From a virus, in IMG/VR virus record IMGVR_UViG_3300035199_000057, positions 1-30,494 of that record: a DNA stretch of 30,494 nt; one strand, written 5' to 3'. The position numbers and the translations under genes were made by a program. This document shows positions 13,393 to 18,553 of this stretch, piece by piece; the first letter of the stretch is position 1, and every line of letters begins with the position of its first letter. The notes below the pieces were generated by a model that did not search any database, was not told the origin of the DNA, and saw only the letters and a program-made list of their open reading frames with translations.

Positions 13393-13725
13393 ATGCAACT
13401 CATCACCGAGAAGGACTTCCAGGCGACGGTCATCGACCTGGCCCGGACTTATGGCTGGATCGTGGGATTCACTCACGACTCCAGGAAGTCCGAGCCGGGG
13501 GAGCCAGACCTCCGGATGGTGCATCCCGACCAGCACCGGGTGATATTCGCGGAGTTGAAGACGGTCAAGGGCAAGCTGACCAAGGGCCGGTTGAACAAGT
13601 CCGGGCGCTGGCTCCCAGGACAGGACGAATGGGGCGATGCCCTGACATCCTCCGGCGTGGAGTATTACCTCTGGAGACCGGACGGCCTGGACGGGGAGAT
13701 CGAGCGGATATTGAGAGGTGAATGA
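13393..13725 (+). CDS. VRR-NUC nuclease (Holliday junction resolvase-like)
   Basis: A 110-residue protein matching the VRR-NUC domain from end to end: FQATVIDLARTYGW (9-22), GEPDL (36-40), FAELKTVKGKLT (52-63) with catalytic-type Asp39, Glu54 and Lys56 of the PD-(D/E)xK core, then YYLWRPDGLDG near the C-terminus. Such stand-alone domains in phages are thought to cut branched DNA during replication, recombination or packaging. It lies at the end of the replication operon and overlaps the next gene by four bases. Confidence 0.9.
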   Translation: MQLITEKDFQATVIDLARTYGWIVGFTHDSRKSEPGEPDLRMVHPDQHRVIFAELKTVKGKLTKGRLNKSGRWLPGQDEWGDALTSSGVEYYLWRPDGLDGEIERILRGE

Positions 13726-13940
13726 TGCCTAGCATCGGAGACATCGTCCGAGCTTCAGACCTGGGGATGGTCGGTGGCCGGAAGTACCGCTGGACAGAAT
13801 GCCCCGACTGCCACCTCCAGCGGTGGGCGGTCATCAGGACGCTGGACCGGAGCGCCTACCGCCAATGCCAGGAATGCGTCCGGGCGAAGGCGAAGAGGGT
13901 CTTCAAGATAGGGAGGGCGCACACCATCGACCGGCCCTGA
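13722..13940 (+). CDS. Small zinc-ribbon protein at the end of the early operon
   Basis: A 72-residue protein overlapping the nuclease gene (ATGA; a second ATG follows at 13725). CPDC (residues 27-30) and CQEC (49-52) make a zinc ribbon with a basic end (RAKAKRVFKIGRAH). The N-terminal PSIGDIVRASDLG is a short beta-hairpin-like start. Proteins of this build are common near phage nuclease and terminase genes and may bind nucleic acid; the precise role is unknown. Confidence 0.72.
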   Translation: MMPSIGDIVRASDLGMVGGRKYRWTECPDCHLQRWAVIRTLDRSAYRQCQECVRAKAKRVFKIGRAHTIDRP

Positions 13941-14198
13941 CCCTCCCGCGGATGTACCCTAAATGCTTCAGAGAAGCCCGTAGGGGCGATTTGCTACCAC
14001 CGGCAGTAGTCCAGACCACCCACGCTATGCGGTATGGTAGAATAGCGGCGCCACCTACGGGTGGACATTCATCCGTTACGGGATGGAGCATTGGTTCCGG
14101 GCGCTTGATTTACCGGGTGTCACCCTGACACCTGGTCAGGCGTCCGGGGATGAAATGATATGGCGATGAGGAACCAGAATAGGGGCACTGGCTAAATC
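13941..14198 (+). other. Structured non-coding region before the terminase genes
   Basis: No gene is seen. A 12-bp stem CCCGTAGGGGCG (13977-13988) / CGCCACCTACGGG (14049-14061, one bulged A) encloses a second stem CTACCA-CCG / CGG-TA-TGGTAG (13994-14002 with 14030-14040). Its 3' arm can instead form CCACC-UACG-GGUGG (14051-14064). Then come CATCC/GGATG (14070-14085), the dyad GGTGTCA-ccc-TGACACC (14116-14132) and an overlapping alternative CCTGAC/GTCAGG (14124-14140). An extended -10-like TATGGTAGAAT is at 14033-14043. It may be a regulatory RNA, a late promoter or a packaging site. Confidence 0.7.
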
Positions 14199-14714
14199 GT
14201 GGCTATACAAAACGGCAAGGCCATAATCGCGGAAGCGCGGCGCCAGACGGTCATCCAGATGAAGATGGCCGGAGAGACCGAGCAATCCATCGCCGACCAG
14301 CTTGGCGTCTCCAAGGCCCAGGTCTGGAACGATGTTAAAAGACGGCTCGCCGAGGTACGCCGCGACGACAAAGAAGCCGTCCAGCAAGAGTACAACCTCC
14401 AGCGGTCAAGGTATGAACGGCTCCTCCTCCGGTGGTGGAGTCAGGCAACCGGCCCCGATGACACCCAGGCCGCGAGGGCCACGGGGATTGTCCTGGACAT
14501 TCTCCGGCGCCTGGACACCATCGGCGGACTGATACCGGAGAAGCCTTTGATCCAACTCCAACAACAGAACGTCATGGTTGGCGGCGTCACCTTCGCGGAC
14601 CTACTCCGGGAAGCGATGGACGGCGCCGGCCAGGTAGTGGAGGCTGAATGTGTCGATATGGGGACTAACCTGGCCGTGGGCCAAGAAGACAGGGCGGACG
14701 GTCAAGAGCTATGA
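14199..14714 (+). CDS. Terminase small subunit (probable)
   Basis: A 171-residue protein starting with GTG. Residues about 28-50 form a helix-turn-helix (EQSIADQLGVSKAQVWNDVK), followed by a long helical region (about 60-110) suited to oligomerisation and a C-terminal tail that may contact the large subunit. It lies just upstream of the large terminase, the standard place, and directly behind the structured DNA at 13941-14198, which could contain its recognition site. Sequence similarity to named small-terminase families is weak, so the call rests on domain plan and position. Confidence 0.75.
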   Translation: MAIQNGKAIIAEARRQTVIQMKMAGETEQSIADQLGVSKAQVWNDVKRRLAEVRRDDKEAVQQEYNLQRSRYERLLLRWWSQATGPDDTQAARATGIVLDILRRLDTIGGLIPEKPLIQLQQQNVMVGGVTFADLLREAMDGAGQVVEAECVDMGTNLAVGQEDRADGQEL

Positions 14715-14919
14715 CAAGATTGGACGGCTCCGGGTATTGTGTATCGCTGGCGGGTCTCCCGTAACCGGCGAGATCGAAATCCAGCAAGACCGACAATACG
14801 GGCTGGATGGCCCAATATCCAGATGGACACGGTGTCCTGAATGCAACCATAAGATACGAGTAACCGGGTTTAAGTCCAAGACGCGGTTGACTGTCCATAA
14901 CGCGGATAAGAAAACGTGA
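14650..14919 (+). CDS. Small protein overlapping both terminase genes
   Basis: An 89-residue frame starting at GTG 14650, six bases behind GGAGG (14639-14643), inside the end of the small terminase gene (65-base overlap), and ending in a four-base overlap with the large terminase. CPEC occurs at about residues 62-65 with a lone cysteine upstream (VLCIAGG) and a histidine near the end. The chain is basic. It could be a real zinc-binding protein or start later at TTG 14736; the first ~20 residues are doubtful. Confidence 0.55.
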   Translation: MSIWGLTWPWAKKTGRTVKSYDKIGRLRVLCIAGGSPVTGEIEIQQDRQYGLDGPISRWTRCPECNHKIRVTGFKSKTRLTVHNADKKT

Positions 14920-16280
14920 CAACGCTAACCCAGGCTGAGAAGCAGTTCTTGGTTGACCACTCCAGGACTGACCCGGCCTGGTTCTGGGACGCCGTCCTCG
15001 GTTGCGCCAGCGTTTACGACAAGCAACTCCAGATGGCGGAGGCCGTCCGGGACCATAACCGGGTCGCGGTCGTCGGCGCCAACGGGACCGGCAAGGACTG
15101 GCAATCGGCGCGGCTGATGCTCTGGTGGATGGCGACCCGTTATCCCGCCATCTGTGTTGTCCTCGGCCCGACCCATCGCCAGGTCTCGGACATCGTGTGG
15201 AAGGAAGCCAGGTCGGCATACCTCACGGCGAGGGCGCCGCTGGGCGGTCAGATGTACCGGACGGCCCGGTGGGAGTTGGACGACCGGCACTATGCGGTCG
15301 GATTCGCCACCGATAACGAATACAACATCCAGGGCTTCCACAGCCCGAACCTCCTGGTCATCCTGACCGAAGCTCACAACATCGAGCAATCCCACATCGA
15401 CGCCGTCAAGCGGCTCAACCCGGCCCGGATGCTCCTGACCGGCAACGCCTTCGCCAGCTCCGGCGAGTTCTATGATGCCTTCCACGGCGGCGCCGACCTT
15501 TACCACACCATCGAGATCGCCGCATCCGACACGCCGAATATCCAACAGGGCCGAGAGGTAATCCCCGGCATGGTGACCACCCAACAGATCGAGGAACGGC
15601 GGAAGGAATGGGGAGAGGAGTCGGCCCTATATATCGCCTCCGTCCTGGGCCGGTTCCCGGACAATTTGGAGGACGCCATCGTCCCGCGGTCTCTCCTGAT
15701 GGACGCGGTCGAGCGGCAACTGGAGCCGGTGGGCGAGGCCATGCTGGCTTGTGACGTTGCCAGATTCGGCGCCGACAAGACCGTGGTCTACCGCCGGCAA
15801 GGGAACGTCTGCCGGCTGGTCTGGAAGTCTCAAGGCCGGGACACCCAACAGGTCGCCGGACATCTCAAGGCGATGGCCGAAGATGACCCGGAGGTGGGCC
15901 AGATCATCGTGGACGACACGGGCGTCGGTGGTGGCGTGACCGACCGGCTGAACGAGGAAGGGGTGGCTGGGGGACGAGTTAGGATCGTCCCGTTCAACGG
16001 TGGGGAGAAGGCCCGGAGGTCTGACCGTTACGTCAACGCCATCGCCGAGGCTTGGCTGGAACTGGGTCAAGCCTTCCGGGACGGCATGATAGACATCGAT
16101 GACAATCCGTCAGTGATCGCCCAGCTATCGGCCAGACGGTACACCGTCCAGGGAGACCGGCGCATCAAGCTGGAGTCCAAGGACGATTTTAAGAAACGGT
16201 CAACGGGCGGAAGCCCCGACGATGCGGACGCTTTGGCGATGTGCTGGGCGGCTACGGGTCCGGGCGTGGGAGTCTGGTGA
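14916..16280 (+). CDS. terL: Terminase large subunit (packaging ATPase and nuclease)
   Basis: A 454-residue protein with the two domains of a large terminase. ATPase: Walker A GANGTGKD (residues 54-61), an adenine/motif III-like VVLGPTHRQV (81-90), Walker B LLVILTEA (146-153) where Glu152 is the catalytic glutamate but Thr151 replaces the usual Asp, and the coupling motif LLTGNAF (173-179). RNase H-like nuclease: CDVARFGADKTV with Asp280, IIVDDTGVGGG (330-340) and DDADALAMCWA (435-445). It pumps DNA into the prohead and cuts it. The GTG start overlaps the preceding stop. Family assignment is firm. Confidence 0.95.
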   Translation: MTTLTQAEKQFLVDHSRTDPAWFWDAVLGCASVYDKQLQMAEAVRDHNRVAVVGANGTGKDWQSARLMLWWMATRYPAICVVLGPTHRQVSDIVWKEARSAYLTARAPLGGQMYRTARWELDDRHYAVGFATDNEYNIQGFHSPNLLVILTEAHNIEQSHIDAVKRLNPARMLLTGNAFASSGEFYDAFHGGADLYHTIEIAASDTPNIQQGREVIPGMVTTQQIEERRKEWGEESALYIASVLGRFPDNLEDAIVPRSLLMDAVERQLEPVGEAMLACDVARFGADKTVVYRRQGNVCRLVWKSQGRDTQQVAGHLKAMAEDDPEVGQIIVDDTGVGGGVTDRLNEEGVAGGRVRIVPFNGGEKARRSDRYVNAIAEAWLELGQAFRDGMIDIDDNPSVIAQLSARRYTVQGDRRIKLESKDDFKKRSTGGSPDDADALAMCWAATGPGVGVW

Positions 16281-16471
16281 TGGAGGAGTCCATGACATCC
16301 GAGGAACCAAAGACTCCAGCGGAATACTTCCGGGACGGTCGGGCGTGGTTGGACGCGGCAGAGAGCAAGGTCGTGGAAGGCCAAGACTCGGCCACGCTGG
16401 GTATGCTGGCGATGGCGTCCGCCCTCCTGGGGATATGCTCGCAGTTCATCAAGGAGCAAGGGGACGATTGA
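16280..16471 (+). CDS. Small protein downstream of terminase, function unknown
   Basis: A 63-residue acidic protein. ATG 16280 overlaps the terminase stop (TGATG); ATG 16292, five bases after GGAGG (16283-16287), is an equally good start and would give a 59-residue product. It is helical (PAEYFRDGRAWLDAAESKVV and LGMLAMASALLGICSQFIKE) and could dimerise. No membrane segment is convincing. It is coupled by TTGA to the Com-like gene that follows. Confidence 0.62.
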   Translation: MEESMTSEEPKTPAEYFRDGRAWLDAAESKVVEGQDSATLGMLAMASALLGICSQFIKEQGDD

Positions 16472-16578
16472 CCAAGGAACTCCGGTGCAACCTTTGCGGG
16501 AAGCTCCTGGCCGAGAAGGCCGAGCGGGGGACGGTCATCATCTGCCGGAGGTGCAAGACCCGGAACGAGGCGGAATAA
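16468..16578 (+). CDS. Com-like zinc finger (36 residues)
   Basis: A minimal protein starting with TTG overlapping the previous stop. It carries LRCNLCGKLL (residues 5-14) and IICRRCK (25-31), the arrangement of the Mu Com family, where RCxxCxKLL is followed ~14 residues later by CxRCK. Com of Mu is an RNA-binding zinc finger that activates translation of mom. This genome also encodes a Mom-like protein (6637-7245) without a ribosome-binding site, so a functional link is conceivable though the genes are about 9.2 kb apart. The Mu protein is longer (about 60 residues); here only the finger remains. Confidence 0.7.
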   Translation: MTKELRCNLCGKLLAEKAERGTVIICRRCKTRNEAE

Positions 16579-16805
16579 TGCCGTTAACCGTCAAGACTAA
16601 GGATTGGGCCGCTGGCCGGCGGTGGGCAAGGCGTAACGCCGTCGCGACTCCCGGCGTGACTTACACCATCGTCCGGGACGGGCGCCATCTGAGCTACCGT
16701 TATGAGGATGGGCTGATGTATTGCACCGGGACCGGCAAGCGGGTCGAGCCGTATCGCCCCTGGACCTGGGCCGAGTGGAATAAGAATCGGAAGGCCAAAG
16801 CATGA
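16578..16805 (+). CDS. Small basic protein of unknown function
   Basis: A 75-residue protein starting at ATG 16578, which overlaps the preceding stop (TAATG). It is basic and rich in Arg, Trp and Tyr (WAAGRRWARR, YRPWTWAEWNKNRKAKA) and may form a small beta-sheet (GVTYTIVRDGRHLSYRYEDG). No named family. Coupling on both sides marks it as real. Confidence 0.65.
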   Translation: MPLTVKTKDWAAGRRWARRNAVATPGVTYTIVRDGRHLSYRYEDGLMYCTGTGKRVEPYRPWTWAEWNKNRKAKA

Positions 16806-16954
16806 CCGCTCCGAAGTCCCTGGCTTGTGTGTTCGATGCCCACGGTGTCTGCCAGTTGGTCGGTTGCACCTGTCCATGTCATCAAAACGAGTTTATACCA
16901 ATCCTCAATATTGGTTGTCAAAACACTTGCTATTCCATACGGTATCCCTTATAA
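16802..16954 (+). CDS. Cysteine-rich mini-protein running into promoter P3
   Basis: A 50-residue frame starting with an ATGA overlap. The first 29 residues contain LACVFDAHGVCQLVGCTCPC followed by H, a dense set of zinc ligands typical of small phage proteins. The remaining ~20 residues are encoded by promoter P3, including its -35 box and part of its -10 box, and look unselected. Probably the promoter cassette inserted into or replaced the original gene end, and the frame happens to stay open as far as the TAA inside TATAAT. Confidence 0.55.
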   Translation: MTAPKSLACVFDAHGVCQLVGCTCPCHQNEFIPILNIGCQNTCYSIRYPL

Positions 16955-16985
16955 TATACATAGTAAGTAAGTAAGTAAGTAAGGG
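16886..16985 (+). promoter_or_regulatory. Promoter P3 with expanded GTAA leader
   Basis: AACGAGTTT (16886-16894) keeps only the start of the conserved element; the rest has diverged and contains CCAAT/ATTGG. TTGCTA (16927-16932), a 17-base spacer and TATAAT (16950-16955) follow. The leader then has five GTAA units (16963-16982) before GGGAGGAACC. Confidence 0.87.
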
Positions 16986-16995
16986 AGGAACCGAG

Positions 16996-17292
16996 ATGAG
17001 CAACCAAGAGATCGCCACCACAATCATCAGCCAGTTCGGGCGGAGCTTCCCACAGATGGTCGGACTTAAGGACGCAGTAGCGATAGAGCGCGGAGTCCAG
17101 TTTGGAATAGCGAAAGCGGACCAGGGCATCAACAAGGTAGTAATAACCCTGAACGCGATGGACACCTACGACCTCCACTTCTGGAGAATCACCAACAAGA
17201 CCACCAAAGAGATCGTCGGAGTCGGGGACATTTACAACGACCAGCTCGGCGGAGTCTTCGAGAATATCACGGGGCTATACACCCACCTCTAA
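16996..17292 (+). CDS. Small cassette protein under promoter P3, unknown function
   Basis: A 98-residue protein with GGGAGGAACCGAG before its ATG, the same leader as in P4 and P5. The sequence is mixed alpha/beta: a helical start (NQEIATTIISQF), a middle with AIERGVQFGIAK and a beta-rich end (DLHFWRITNKTTKEIVGVGD). No cysteines, no membrane segments, no recognised domain. It is isolated between its own promoter and a strong terminator, as expected of a separately expressed early or accessory gene inserted between packaging and head genes. Confidence 0.75.
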   Translation: MSNQEIATTIISQFGRSFPQMVGLKDAVAIERGVQFGIAKADQGINKVVITLNAMDTYDLHFWRITNKTTKEIVGVGDIYNDQLGGVFENITGLYTHL

Positions 17293-17313
17293 ACCACCGA
17301 AACCCAACCCTCC

Positions 17314-17345
17314 AAGCCCCGGCCAATCGCCGGGGCTTTTCTTTT
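17314..17345 (+). terminator. Strong intrinsic terminator
   Basis: AAGCCCCGGC (17314-17323) pairs with GCCGGGGCTT (17329-17338) around CAATC, followed by TTCTTTT. The next promoter element starts three bases after it. Confidence 0.95.
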
Positions 17346-17347
17346 GG

Positions 17348-17430
17348 TATCAACGAGTTTTCCAAATTGGTGGTCAAAACACTTGCTATTCCATATGGTG
17401 TCCCTTATAATATACATAGTAAAGCAAGGG
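17348..17430 (+). promoter_or_regulatory. Promoter P4 of the repeated phage promoter family
   Basis: TATCAACGAGTTTTCCAAAT (from 17348) is followed by TTGCTA (17383-17388), a 17-base spacer holding CCATATGG, and TATAAT (17406-17411). The leader has one GTAA unit and then AAGGGAGGAACC. Confidence 0.92.
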
Positions 17431-17440
17431 AGGAACCGAG

Positions 17441-17659
17441 ATGACTGAGTACATCAAAATTAAGGGATACGGAGCCAACGCCAGGACATTAAACTACAGA
17501 GTCGAACGGACGGAATCCTATTCCATCGTCGGGATGGAGACGGTTTACTACGGGCGGAGAGTTAGGGCTAACAACCACCTACAAGGCTTCGGCTCAGAGA
17601 AGCTTATCTGCACCAGCGGTGACTTGAAATTCCGCCGATACCAACTAGAGACGAGGTAA
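17441..17659 (+). CDS. Small basic cassette protein, unknown function
   Basis: A 72-residue basic, beta-rich protein (YIKIKGYGANARTLNYRVER, TVYYGRRVRANNHL) with the shared GGGAGGAACCGAG leader. It is followed after twelve bases by a second gene (17672) before the terminator, so the P4 cassette holds two genes. The many tyrosines and arginines would suit nucleic-acid or protein contact, but no family is recognised. Confidence 0.7.
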   Translation: MTEYIKIKGYGANARTLNYRVERTESYSIVGMETVYYGRRVRANNHLQGFGSEKLICTSGDLKFRRYQLETR

Positions 17660-17671
17660 GGAGCGAACGAG

Positions 17672-17986
17672 ATGATTAAGATCACCAAGAAAGCACCCGC
17701 CTCCCGCGGCCACGGTCGCGGAATGGATGCCGCATACACACCGGCTCAATACTACATAGAGCAAGACGGGAATCGGCTTGGCGTTATTTTCGGCTCTGAG
17801 ACTCGACGGGGACGGTCGCCTGAGTGGGAAGTGTTTGAATACCAGACAGATGCCCAAACGGGTGAGGTTACTGGACTAAAGGCACTAAAACGCTTCTTCA
17901 CTTTCCAATCAACAAGGGCTGGCATATACGAAGGGAGTCCGTTCAAACAAGCCAAAGAGTTCGCGGCTGAATACTTCGCCAACTAA
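17672..17986 (+). CDS. Second cassette protein under P4, unknown function
   Basis: A 104-residue protein with AAGGAGCGAACG in front of its ATG. The N-terminus is basic and Gly/His-rich (ITKKAPASRGHGRGMDAAYT). A beta-rich middle (YYIEQDGNRLGVIFGSETRR, WEVFEYQTD) and a helical end (SPFKQAKEFAAEYFAN) follow. It shares an operon only with the gene at 17441. No known domain; probably an accessory early protein. Confidence 0.7.
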   Translation: MIKITKKAPASRGHGRGMDAAYTPAQYYIEQDGNRLGVIFGSETRRGRSPEWEVFEYQTDAQTGEVTGLKALKRFFTFQSTRAGIYEGSPFKQAKEFAAEYFAN

Positions 17987-18006
17987 CCCCCAACCTACCA
18001 CCACCC

Positions 18007-18048
18007 AGCCCCGGCGGAGGATTCATGCCCGCCGGGGCTTTTCTTTTT
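18007..18048 (+). terminator. Strong intrinsic terminator
   Basis: AGCCCCGGCGG (18007-18017) pairs with CCGCCGGGGCT (18029-18039) around an 11-base loop and ends in TTTTCTTTTT. Promoter P5 begins three bases further on. Confidence 0.95.
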
Positions 18049-18050
18049 GG

Positions 18051-18140
18051 TATCGACGAGTTTTGCAAATTGGTTGCCAAAACGCTTGCTATTCTATATG
18101 GTATCCCTTATAATATACTTAATAAGTAAGTAAGGGATGG
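18051..18140 (+). promoter_or_regulatory. Promoter P5 of the repeated phage promoter family
   Basis: TATCGACGAGTTTTGCAAAT (from 18051), TTGCTA (18086-18091), a 17-base spacer and TATAAT (18109-18114). The leader has two GTAA units (18126-18133), then GGGATGGAGGAACC before the ATG at 18151. Confidence 0.92.
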
Positions 18141-18150
18141 AGGAACCGAG

Positions 18151-18414
18151 ATGAGTATCATAGTCGAGCAATGGATGGACAAGCTGGCGATAGTAGAGAA
18201 ATTCGAGAAGGCCGAGGATACCACCCAGACCAACCGGACCCTGAGTTCCAAAGACCGCACCAACCAGATGCGAATCTGCCGAGACCAAGTCCTCCGCGGA
18301 CGGGAAGAGATGGACCGGATGGCCGACCGGATGACTGAGGAAGAACGGGAGGAGGCGGGACAGTGGTACGAACGCCACCTGGTCGAGGACCGACCCGGAC
18401 TCTACCTCGGATAA
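18151..18414 (+). CDS. Small charged helical cassette protein, unknown function
   Basis: An 87-residue protein, almost wholly helical and highly charged (EKFEKAEDTTQTNRTLSSKD, REEMDRMADRMTEEEREEAG). It starts behind the shared leader GGAGGAACCGAG and ends 25 bases before a strong terminator. Coiled-coil dimerisation is likely. The acidic, helical make-up is similar to many phage proteins that bind a host enzyme, but no target can be named. Confidence 0.72.
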   Translation: MSIIVEQWMDKLAIVEKFEKAEDTTQTNRTLSSKDRTNQMRICRDQVLRGREEMDRMADRMTEEEREEAGQWYERHLVEDRPGLYLG

Positions 18415-18439
18415 ATTAACGACCCGACCCAACCCACCC

Positions 18440-18470
18440 AGCCCCGGCCAGTCGCCGGGGCTTTTCTTTT
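18440..18470 (+). terminator. Strong intrinsic terminator before the head operon
   Basis: AGCCCCGGC (18440-18448) pairs with GCCGGGGCT (18454-18462) around CAGTC, followed by a TTTTCTTTT tract. It isolates the cassettes from the portal gene. Confidence 0.95.
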
Positions 18471-18479
18471 GCTCCCCGT

Positions 18480-18490
18480 TATGCTAGATT
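18480..18490 (+). promoter_or_regulatory. Candidate late promoter (extended -10 only)
   Basis: TATGCTAGATT shares TATG-TAGA-T with TATGGTAGAAT at 14033, ahead of the terminase genes. It stands between a strong terminator and the portal gene, where a promoter is needed. There is no clear -35, so a phage activator would be required. Confidence 0.4.
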
Positions 18491-18553
18491 TTAACCAGTG
18501 GCCTTATCCGGCAAGTGTCCGAGGCGGAAGCCCGAAGCCGGTGGAGGTCACTT

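Noticed and set aside
13971-14100. GGTATGGTAGAATAGC, which looks like a tRNA D-arm.
   Set aside because: No acceptor stem, anticodon arm or GTTCRA T-loop can be arranged around it. No other tRNA was seen in the window.
16963-16982. GTAA repeat as a phase-variation switch.
   Set aside because: It lies in the untranslated leader, so unit changes cannot shift a reading frame; only expression tuning is possible.
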